DNA of 64,000 nt from Atopsyche davidsoni. Its lineage: Eukaryota > Arthropoda > Insecta > Trichoptera > Hydrobiosidae. The translations under genes were made by a program, and so were the position numbers. Each line of letters opens with the position of its first letter. Position 1 is the stretch's first letter. The stretch lies in NCBI GenBank assembly GCA_022113835.1, contig JAILWY010000026.1:12985001-13049000 (forward strand), in the 5' to 3' direction. The notes under the pieces were generated by a model. That model saw only the letters and a program-made list of their open reading frames with translations, was not told where the DNA came from and made no database searches. Positions 13,301 to 25,300 of the stretch are shown piece after piece.

Positions 13301-16300
13301 GGAAACACACGGATTGTTTATATTTCCGTGCATTAATATTGTGGATTTATCGCATATTTGCATACGTTCCAGAAATTTATGCTATTTTAACGTCCATGTG
13401 TTCATCTACTTTTCATAAAGAGGAAGTATTTAATAAACGCTGGTTTATTCCAATGCAGGAAAGTATCATGAAATAAGTCATCATTGTTATTATTATAAAT
13501 TAAGTTAAAGACAGATGGAAATGTACTCACTCAAAGATTATTGATTTATTCTTTGTAAAGTAAACCAATTTTTGACCAACACAAAATAATATCGTGAATT
13601 CAATTTAAGTATAAAATATAAAATAAAATAAAAATAGGTAATAAAAAATATTGGCTTTGAAAAAAGTTCAACAATTTATTTTACGATCAGAGTACATCGG
13701 AGAAAAAAATTTAATAGTTTCTCTCTATAAACACATGGTTTAACTCGGACATCGTTACTTTTCAAGATAATTAAGGTTTTTAGAAGTCGATAATGGCCAT
13801 TTTATTGCAGTTATTCTCATTTATATCGCACTGTTATCACCAAATTCAGTTTCCTTACAAACAAACAAATAAAAGTCCATTCGCTAACGTCAGCCGCACA
13901 CGCAACCCGACCAGGAAGCCAGCTCTGCCGGCGCAGTTACTAATTGACCAGTCTTTTTGAAGTTTCCGTATTCCGATTGATAACTGCCATGAGCCGGCAC
14001 TCTGTCTCGGCTGCGCTATCGCGATATTGAAAGTGCATCAGTCCTTGGCACGGGGAGGTGCAACGCGAATTGGGTTATGTCCATGTACCACCTGCCCTAC
14101 AAATCAAATCATTAAATTCATACCGTTTGCTGCATGCGAGATATGGGCGTTTACGTATATTCGATACTTCACGTAACATAATGAGAAGCTTCGCTTTGTT
14201 TCCACCCACCTGAAATTTGATAAAGTTTAATATATCAGAAAGCTTTGCGATACATGTTTATATCGCTGTGTGTCACAACCGCAGTTCGTTTCTATCCACT
14301 TAATCGCAATACAGGCTCTCATCTAATGGGTAAACGCCTCCGATAGTGCGCCCATTACAATCAAGAAAGTGGCTCGGAATCCGAGGGCCGGGCGGTCCAC
14401 CCGAGCCATGCGCCATTCGGACCGCCCAGCGCCTGACCTTCAAATTTCCCGCGGCCACCCCCTCCGGCGGGGGTTCTAAATCATGCATTATTAAAATTCG
14501 AGCATCGCCGTCACATCGCGTGTAAGTCGGCCTCCGTCCCGCCCACCACTCTGCGCGCTCGGCGGAGACTCCGTTGGGGTCAGAATCGCGCGGAGCCTCG
14601 CCGATGCCAGACGCCGGGCCCTTCTGAGAAACATCGCCGCGGGTGTTCGGCAGTCATTCGGTTGTCAGGAGTGGCGGAGGACGTCTCTCGTGACGGACAC
14701 TCGACCCGTGACGCGCCGCAGAGCGCCCGCTTCATTCGCGAGTGAGCCTTCACCGGCAGAACAGTGGTACGTCCCCTCCGCGGGACCGCGCGGTGTACTT
14801 CGCGACTTGTAAATTCTGAATTACACCAACGCCTCTCAGAGAGTTGACAGTCTACTTTGAATATTCTAAACCCTTTTGAGTGAAGAAATCAGGACACGTG
14901 CTCGCAAGCCGACAGACTCAAGCGGGGCGGATAAACAATAGAAGCGTGACGGCGGAAAATTAAAACTCGGAAGAAATGTACACATGCGCCGACTAGTGCT
15001 CATTAGTGCGCAAATTCAATACCTTTTTAGGTTTCCATTCACTTATTTCGTTTTGACAGTTAAAAGTCGGTTGATTTATTGAGCGAAATTCTTTAGTAAA
15101 AATTTACATTCATTAATGTCCTGTGGAAAGTGAAAGCTTTAAAATATTAAGTTTTGTTTCGAAAGCTTAATTCAGATTGAGAATTGTTTAAACACCGTTT
15201 ATCAAAGTGATATTTTATACTTCAGGTGTGTTTCAACATCGCTGACTGTAGGCTTTTTTTATTTTCCTCAGCAATTCTCAGACTAATTTGAAGTTATTAT
15301 AGTACAGTGTAATGCGGCATTATTGATATTGGTGACTCGCGCTTTCGAGCCAAACTTCGCAATAATTCACGACTCGCTAACCCAAATCAACATAAAGCTT
15401 TTAATGTGATTAATTTCTTAAGTAAGCTTTGAAAACGCTTAACGATCATAAAGTGCCCTGTTTGCTTTGAAAAGCTCGCAGTGACGTCTCGGCTACAGTT
15501 GGATCGACACAACTTGGCGGCTATCATGACCCCCAAAGCTGGCAAATGGCAGCTTTTGCAATGCCGTGCTGCAGTAGCTTTACGTCGACGACTTCACTAA
15601 ATACGCTCAGTTACACTGAGAGTAGTATAACCTGACTATCAAGTGGCATGTCTGCTATCGCATGCCGAGCGGTGTAAGCCACCACGTCAAAGCATTATCA
15701 TTGCTAATTAGCTTGTTGGTGTTTCTTATACAAATTCAAAACTATGAACATTTTTTTCTTTTCTTATTAAATACTTCACATTACTTTACATAGCTCATGA
15801 AGATAATCTACAGCTTACAACTAAACTGCTAATCGGAATGTGTTATTTTTACAGAAGAGAACTAGTACTTTTTTAAAAAACTATTGTGAAAATGTGAAGC
15901 GTTCTTTTCAAGCACAACAACGGTTATTATAAGTTATTTGTGTTAAATCAAATAAAAAAAAATTAAAATATTTTTTTAAAAAGCGGACAAAAGTGTAATC
16001 GTTAAAACGAAATTCTACAGTGAACCGTCAAAGCTCACGAAAAAGCATTAAAAACAATAGCCGAGCGCCAGCAAACTCGCTCATTGAGGCTGTAATCGGC
16101 GATCGAGCGGGCGGGTAGGGGAGGGGGCGCGGCAGGCTGTGGGGCAGGGGGGAGGGGCCCGGCCGCCAGCCGGAGCCAGACGAAGAAGACTTCATGCTGG
16201 ACAGCGACGAAGACGCAGCCTTTGTGGTCGTGTCGCTGCCCACCATGATGCAGCCGCAGGTACGCACCACGCTGAACCGGCTCAACCCACTCCAATTTGA

Positions 16301-19300
16301 ACGTGGCTCAAAACCATGAGACGTATATTTTTTATTCTCTCTATAATCAAAACTATCGGACTCATCAAATTATATATAATAATTGCGAGCTGTTAATATA
16401 CTATAAAGCCTGACTCATTTACTTCGACATTAACTTTACTTACTAAGTCATATACAACAACAACAAAAAACCACCGGAAATAGTAACTGTACTACATGAT
16501 TTCTTATATAGCCTCAAACGCAACAACCCTTGATACATATTTTATTGTATTCATTATTAAAACAAAATTATTTAATTTTTCTCCCAGAGGGGGGGGGGGG
16601 TGACTAACTGACGACTTAGTTAAAATATTAAAAATCTTTTTATTAAATTATTGAAAGAGATCACAAAGACTCAAGTCCAATTCTCAAGACCACTCCAAGA
16701 TTTCACTGACCTCAAAACTCTAAAGATGAATTTAATATCTCCAAATCATTTTTTAAATTAAATGAAATGTGCATTTTGGAAAGTTCATATTATGACGCTG
16801 GAAGTTGTAAAGTTTTAATAGGGTCATTTGCGTTTCGATCGGAGCTTTATTATACACACGTGTGTGCCCACTTACGAGCTTTACAACAGCTGATATTGTT
16901 TTATCGTGTGTGGGTAGAGCAAAATTGCCAGTCATGTGAGTGCGAACAATTTTTTATTTTTATTTACGTAATTGCGCAAAATCGAATTGTTAGGAAGTAC
17001 GTACCGCATGAATGTAATGTGTTTTTATATTTCGCGAAATGAATATTGAACTGAAAGTTTTTTTATTAGTGTACGAAAATGTATTCAAGGCTTGAATTTT
17101 ATTATAACTCCGGCGATAAAACTATGAATTATATTTATTTTATTCTGAGAGTTTTTTTTTTTTGTATCAAATGTTGTTTATTCAACTCTGATTTAACTAT
17201 TGAGTATTTAAAATATACCAAAGAACTGTTTTATTATTAAAATAATTATTATCAAAATATTTTATGTTGATTATGTCTTTATTTTCATATACAGTTTATA
17301 CTAAAATTACGCTGATTTCTTTTTTTATGACCTAGACAAGCAAATAAACACTTGAAATATCATAAACAAATCGGTAGACGTTGTTACTTGAAATCAATAT
17401 TAAAGTTGTTTTGGACAAATGCAACTGGTGACTCGTCAAAATGGTATACAAGTTGGTAAAGCACACTTCGCTAAAGCTGCGTGATCAACTTGCTTCCAAT
17501 CTTCTGTTTCATACCTGAGAGATACTTAGAAAAATATATAGTAGGTATGCGAATGATTATTACTGGACTGCAACAGGAGGGCAAGGTGTACCTTTGAGTT
17601 TACATGAGAATGTATTTTTTTTTAGGTAATATTGTAACAAATTGAACACATGCCACGTGACAGGTTGCTTTATGGCCACAATGTGTTTACGACCGTTGTG
17701 ATTTATCGCGGCGGCTAACCTATTTAGTTAGGCGCGGGTATAATGTCCACCAATCTTAATTGCGGGCCTTGGGGAGTTACTCGCGGGCGCACAGCTCGCG
17801 CCCTGTTACTTTCTAATGGTCCAAAAACTTTGCACAATTTTACAGGTCTTTCAAATATCTAATGGGATTCAACCCAAATAATAATAACTGAAATGTACAT
17901 GTTCATGATTTTTTTTTTAAATTTACCTCTACGTGTTTAATCCGATAAATAAAGACCACTCTCCAAATAATACTACTACGCTTATTTATACGTATAAAAT
18001 ATTTTATCAGTTTAATTTTTTTTTTTAAATGTGATATTTTGAATTTGATTTCATAGATGTAGGTATAAAAAGTTAAATATTTATAGGAGCCTATTTAGTA
18101 CTTGTGCTTTTGCAAATATCAGCTGATTTGCGTTTGGTTATCTGACTTATTATAGTTTGTTTGTTTTATGCAGAAAAACTTCAAACTTGTTAAAAATATA
18201 ATATTACTATACATCGAAAAAAATAATTGCTCCACAATCATCAATAAAATTTTCTAACCACCATACAAACCAGTATCCTTGTTGTATATATACCATTAAA
18301 TTACGAAGAAAAGCGTATAAACGTATTTACAAATAATTTGTTGAGAAGGCTTTTATGTAAACTTTTGTTCAGTATTATTAATATCTTATGTGTTTTTGTT
18401 TACAGGCGGCAAGTTATGGTAAGAAGAATGGCGTATGGTACGGGGCTCCTGGGGGCACACAGGGATGGGGGCGCACAGCCTCCCGGAAGCCCTCCGTGGT
18501 GGAGACAGATTTGCCCGCTCCAGGGGCCAAGCCCGGAGCAGGGCGAGTCATCCGCATCATCAACAACATGGACCACACTGTTCAGGTGACAATCGATTAT
18601 ATTCCCCCCTTTATGACAAAACACCAATGAACACATAATTATTTATTTATTCATCCATATCAATTATTTAAATACAGATTTTATTTCTTGGCGACTTATT
18701 ATACTGAGCAAAGATTATCGAGCTTTCATTCACGACACATAAATTATTACCTATTGGAAGAAATATATATAATATGTGTGACGTATTTAACGATGTTCGA
18801 TTAAAACAGACTTTTTAAACTCGGGCATAAATTTTAAACTTATTAATTGTGGATTAAATATTGTTAGCTACTGTTTTAGGATTGGCTAAATCTCTTTATT
18901 TTTTTCTGTTTTTCTAATCTGATTTCAATACTTTTGAGCATGTGAAGAGTAACCATAAAAGTCGACGAACTCACGCTCTTACACTGTCATACCAAAATAA
19001 ATATTTAATTAAATTTTTACTTTGATGATCAGTGTCGAGTGTTGCTGAATTTGAGGACCACGCAGCCATTCGAAGAGGTGTTGGAAGATCTGGGACAAGT
19101 TTTAAAAATGAGTGGAGCCAAACGAATGTTTGCCGTCAACGGACAAGAGGTATGCTGTAAATACTTTAAAAAGTAACCCCATTTCGCGCAATCTATTCAC
19201 AGGGTGACTCCAAACGTGCTACAAGCATTTTAACCTGGTTCAAATCAAATATTTTTTTAAATATAAAAATATTCAAAAACTTTTTTGAGCATATCCTCAA

Positions 19301-22300
19301 AACTCAATGAGAATATGCTGAAAACACTTTTGTTAGAAATTTTGTGATAATGTTGACAACAAGGTTTTTTCAGCGCTTAGCATACTTATTTTAGTTAAGT
19401 AACCACACATTGATTGGATTTTAAAATAAAGCAGGTTTTTTTTTATTATATATATTTTTTGAATATATGTAGTATTTTTTCATGTTTAATAAATCAATAT
19501 AAATTACAGTTTGAAAGTTCTGTAACAAATTTGAAATCACCCAGTATACACGCTTTGATCGAAATCATTTAATTTACTTTAGCTTAGTTTAATTTTATTG
19601 TTACTCAGTGATAATAGATCTAGGGCTGTAAGATGTATATGTCTTTTCATATACCCACAGCAGGCAAGTAGGCTCATTCCACAATCTGCACTAATTATCT
19701 AAGATTTCGGATTGCGTGTTGGTAAAAGTTCCATCACTTCTTCACTTTTCTGAAAAAAATAAATCGACTTCCAGAATATTCTGTTATTCTTTTACTTATT
19801 GGGAGTTTTATTTGATATTCAGGCTAAACTTGAAAAAATATGCTTTTATTACAGTTACAACATATTTTTTTGTGTAGAAATATTAAGTGGAATAAAATCA
19901 AATTTCATGTTTTAGTTAAGTCTGCATTACAAAAAAACCAGAGCAGCCGTGGTTATTTCTGTTTTATTAAAATATAACTTATGACCGTTAAAAAAAAACA
20001 TAATAATTTTTTGTAATAATTATCTTAGTCTGACTGCCTCATTGTACTTGCTTGATAATTATAAAAATATAATTTGGCTTTGAACATAACATAATATCTT
20101 TGCATTGTAAATCTATAGTAAAAAAGTAAACACAGCTGAAACGTCCCTCAAATAATACCAAAACTCATTTATAAAATACTAAATATTAACTAATCTTATC
20201 AAATACTTGTTCATCGCACTCCGATATAAAACTCTTTCTCAACAACTGCAGAGCAGTAAAGCCGATTTACACTAACTGTTTTTTAACACGAAAGATTTGT
20301 TGATATAAACGGGAATTTTTCTCATGGTATTAGATTATACCGCGATACGTCAAATGGATATTGATAATTTATAGTTGGATACAATGCCTTGGCAGGCTTT
20401 TTTCATTTCTACAGATAACCATATCGATTCTGATTCAGATATGTACTTTGAGATTTTTTATGTACCTTGAACCTGTTTCCTTGCAAATTAATTGTAAAAA
20501 TGCTGTAATAAATTTTAAGAATGACATTTTAATTAGCCAACCGAAATCTAATCGAGTTTTTACATGAAGGGCGCAATTAACGCTTTACTATTTTCCCGTT
20601 TCGGTTCATGTGTTATTTCAAAAGCACAATACTCGTAATATTCCTAATATTTTTTTACCCTTCTTTATTCTTTATTAGCACCAAGTCATCATATATCTAT
20701 TAAAATGCAATTTATATTCATATTAAACTGCTCTTTTTTCATTTTTTTTTATATTAGCAATGATACTTTGGTATGGAAGTCGATATAAATAAATTGATTT
20801 CACGCTTTTACTTCTTCACCAAGTGCCTCTCCACAGAGGAGGTTGGCGAAAACTTCACTGAGCATATATATACTCATGTGTTCACGATTTTTTAAGAGGA
20901 AAATAGTGTAGTGGGTCCCCGTGTCCTTCTACACTTTCCTTACGCTTTTACACCTACATAATATGATCGCATCATATATGTACTTAATAAAAAGTTTAAG
21001 AAATTCAATATTTTTGACAGATAGTACTTGGTGGAATTCCATTTTGACATTTTTCAGTAAAATATTTGAGTGATTTTCCACATGTTCGCACAAAACTTGA
21101 TCGCCAAGAGATTTTAGAGATCAATCGCATAAAAGATAACACACCGGAGCACCTGCTCAATGACCGGGTTATTTTCAATAAGTCTCCACTATTATTCCCT
21201 ATTGCTAAATCACATCTTTAAAAAAACCATTTACTGCGCAAAAACCTATTATTTACAGATAAACACACTACAGGACAAACCCCAACACAGGATAACTGCT
21301 ACTACACCCTAAAGCTACAACTTTAGATAATTACCCCATTAATATAAAAACAACAACAACTCTCCCTCTAACAATTGTTTACCTAATTGCTTATTATTAT
21401 ATAAAATCTCACTCTATTTGATAAAGCCAACATGAAAGGTTGGCGAAACCGGTCACAAATGTGGAAAATCACTCAAGTATTTCACTCAAAAATATTAAAA
21501 AAGTTTAAGCATAAAATTTTAAGTATTCATGTAATTCATTCATTAATATCAACTTCCAAATAGTAAACTGCGAAGCCTGGCTTCCAAATCGGAACTTTGG
21601 GTCGCTTCCAGGTGCGGAGCTTCTCGCAGCTGCGCAACGAGTTCGCTGACGTGGAGACGTTCTACCTGGGCGTGGGCAGTGTGGGCGGCGGCGGGGGCGG
21701 CGTGATGGGCGGCGGGATGGGCGGCGTGATGGGCGGCGAGTCCCCCGTGCGCCGCTCCCGCTCGCGCGCCGCCCTGGCCGAGGAGGCGCCCGCCCGCGCC
21801 CGCCGCGCCCGCAGCAAGAGCCGCCCCCGCGTCCTCTACGCCCCCGAGAGCGAGATCATCCGCGGCTCGGGTACGCTGAACTCTCTTACCACAACCACAA
21901 TACCTTAAAACCCACCTTCATCGATGAATACTCCATAAACATCTCACCTCACACGTAATATATAAACGCTTATTATCAGCTTCATGAATACTCCAGAAAG
22001 CTCGTACCTATTTTCGGTAGGTAGCGAGATCAACCGCGGCTCGGGTACGCTGAACTCTCTTACCACAACCACAATACCTTAAAACTTACCTTCATCGATT
22101 AATACTCCATAAACATCTCACCTCACACGTAATATATAAACGCTTATTATCAGCTTCATGAATACTCCAGAAAGCTCGTACCTATTTTCGGTAGGTAGCG
22201 AGATCAACCGCGGCTCGGGTACGCTGAACTCTCTTACCACAACCACAATACCTTAAAACTTACCTTCATCGATTAATACTCCATAAACATCTCACCTCAC

Positions 22301-25300
22301 ACGTAATATATAAACGCTTATTATCAGCTTCATGAATACTCCAGAAAGCTCGTACCTATTTTCGGTAGGTAGCGAGATCAACCGCGGCTCGGGTACGCTG
22401 AACTCTCTTACCACAACCACAATACCTTAAAACTTACCTTCATCGATTAATACTCCATAAACATCTCACCTCACACGTAATATATAAACGCTTATTATCA
22501 GCTTCATGAATACTCCAGAAAGCTCGTACCTATTTTCGGTAGGTAGCGAGATCAACCGCGGCTCGGGTACGCTGAACTCTCTTACCACAACCACAACACC
22601 TTAAAACTTACCTTCATCGATGAATATTCTATAAACATCGTATCTATTTTTGATAGGTAGCAAAATCATCCGGGGTATTTTCTTACCTCACACGTAATAT
22701 ATAAACGCTTATTATCAGCTTCATGAATACTCCAGAAAGCTCGTAACTATTTTCGGTAGGTAGCGAGATCATCCGCGGCTCGGGTACGCTGAAATCTCCA
22801 ACCACACGCACAATACCTTAAAACTTACCTTCATCGATTAGTTTCATGATTAGTTTTCAGGTAACGAAATCATCCAGTGTTTTTTCTTACCTCACACGTA
22901 ATATATAAACGCTTATTATCAGCTTCATGAATACCCCAGAAAGCTCGTAACTATTTTCGGTAGGTAGCGAGATCATCCGCGGCTCGGGTACGCTGAACTC
23001 TCCAACCACACGCACAATACCTTAAAACTTACCTTCATCGATTAGTTTCATGATTAGTTTTCAGGTAACGAAATCATCCGGGGTTTTTTCTTATCTCACA
23101 CGTAATATATAAACGCGTATTATCAGCTTCATGAATACTCCAGAAAGCACGTACTTATTTTCGGTAGGTAGCGAGATCATCCGCGGCTCGGGTATGCTGA
23201 ACTCTCCAACGACACGCACAATACATATAAACTTACCTTTATCGATTAATTTCATGAATATTCCATAAATTGTACGTATTTTTGATAGGTAACAAAATCG
23301 TCCGGGGTTCTTTCTTACCTCACACGTAATATATAAACGCTTTACTATTAGCTGCGTTAATACTCCAGAAATCTCGTACCTATTTATTACAGGTAGCGAG
23401 ATCATCCGAGGTTTTCCTTACCTCACACACAATACATAAACGCTTATTTTCATCTTCATGAATACTCCAGAAAGCTCGCACTTATTTTTAATATGTAGCG
23501 AAATCATCCGGGGTTCTTTCATACCTCACACATAATACATAAACGCTTTACTATCAGCTTCGTGAATACTCCAGATAGCTCGCACTTATTTTTGGTAGGT
23601 AGCAAGATCATTCAGGGCTTATTCTTTAATTTTGGTCTAGCTTTCTTACCTCACACATAATACATAAACGCTTATTTTCATCTTCATGAATACTCCAGAA
23701 AGGTCGTACTTATTTTTGATAGGTAGCGAGATCATTCGAGACTCTTTCTTAAACTTACATAATACATAAAAGCTTACTATAATCAGCTTCATGAAAACTC
23801 CAGAAAGCTCGTACCTACTTTAGATAAGTAGCAAGATCATCCGAGGTTTTTCTTACCTCATAATACATAAAAGCTTATTATTTTCAGCTTCGTGAATACT
23901 CCGAAAAGTCCATTCCTACTTTTAGTACGTAGAATAGAGGTAAACAATTTTTGAACACTCTGAAAAGTGACATGTTAAGCAAAATTAGGTAAATAGCAAA
24001 TATGAATAGCGAAAACGCTTAGAAATTGAGCTAGTTAATTTGTTAACTGAGCAGTCAATATAATTTAATTGTAATAAATTAACTAATTGTAATATATATA
24101 TTTTTTTTCATTTTATATTGTATATGATTTATAGACACAGCTATTTATATAGATATTTTTATAACAAGCTAATATTTATAAATTTAGTAAAATAACTTTA
24201 AACAACAAAATAACGACATGACAACATATATCATAAGCCTCGAGTTATTCATAAAACAAAAGCTTTATGAGTTAAAGTTTAGTTTGCTACTTTTTCTTTT
24301 AGCGGCGGTTGTGTTTCACTTGCATCAATTTCACAAAAGTATCACAAAAATCACAGGCCACGTTATAAGGCGATACTATCAGGCATCTTTGGCAATAAAA
24401 AAGTTACAACGCTTGAAAAATATCACCCCATTAAACCGTTTCACGAAAGCACTACCCCATTACGTGGACGGGTACGCGGTGCGCCCGTCCACTGCGGGGG
24501 TGAGTTCAGGCGGTCTCGTGCCTGAATGACATGGAACGGACCGCTTCCGGTTTGGCACTTGTCTCCTCATTCATGTTTCTCCCCCGGCCGATCTGCGATA
24601 ACGCCGAGTAATGATCCTGAGCACATTCCAATGCTTACGATTATTTTTATTACTTTAATGTTTAGCTAAATGCTTTGTTTTTTTTTGCATAAAAGTATAC
24701 TATATATATTTGTGCAACGAAATAATTTTTCTTATCTAGATATTCTACTATACTTTTAAATAAAAAGGAATGCAATTATTTATTAAATTTAACGTGTCTG
24801 TGATGACAAAATACATTTTTATTTTGTATTATTTTTTACCTACAGTAACATTAAATTTTTTTTTAAATGAGGATATGATACTTACATAAACGACAATGGT
24901 TCATAATTATGGTCCCACGCGTATTTAATTATTTAAGTTACATAAAAAAAAATACGTATAAAAACATAAACATTTTATATGTGTGACTTTTCTCACTTCA
25001 ACTCAAAAAAGCTAAGAATTTGAAATCACCGTAACCTATATAAGACATATGCATCTAGGTCGTCTGAAATATCGGATGACTTGCTTGATTTCAGAGTTAC
25101 GATTCTATTAGCAACAAGGGCTGAGAATATTTAAATGTCGTCAAATGTGTGAAGTCGATAAATACTTTATCAAACGATATTGCGAATTTGTTTTTTTTTT
25201 TTAAGATTATACCCTCCTGGAAGTTCTGAAAGAAGAGCCAGTGCGGATCACAATTCGAGGGCTGCGAAGAACATTCTACCCGCCCATCCACCACGCTCCC

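Larger units (their letters stand above)
596..16020 (+). other. Long first intron of DCX-EMAP, largely AT-rich
   Basis: This is about 15 kb of AT-rich sequence with no exon I can support. ORFs here are short and unremarkable. Landmarks are GC-rich blocks near 7090-7290, 10990-11340, 12060-12430 and 14290-14800, a (TA)n run, and two copies of the dispersed repeat (7440-7556 and 12731-12832). Stretches 596-7000, 7560-10200 and 13300-14280 hold nothing I can name. Confidence 0.6.
18406..21870 (+). other. DCX-EMAP: Three DCX-EMAP exons encoding the second doublecortin domain and Gly/Arg-rich linker
   Basis: Exons 18406..18585 (60 codons), 19033..19149 (39 codons) and 21612..21870 (86 codons plus one base). 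The first carries a basic/Gly linker and then [14 protein letters not shown], the opening strand of DCX2. The second carries [10 protein letters not shown]. The third starts [20 protein letters not shown], closing the domain, and then runs into a Gly/Met-rich patch and an Arg/Ser/Ala-rich patch before [14 protein letters not shown]2 covers about residues 69-145 of the short isoform. The last bases of the third exon are the source of the minisatellite that follows. Confidence 0.9.

Noticed and set aside
23091..23405. 104-codon - strand ORF in the minisatellite
   Set aside because: It is made of repeat units whose length happens to keep a frame open; the product is just the translated repeat.
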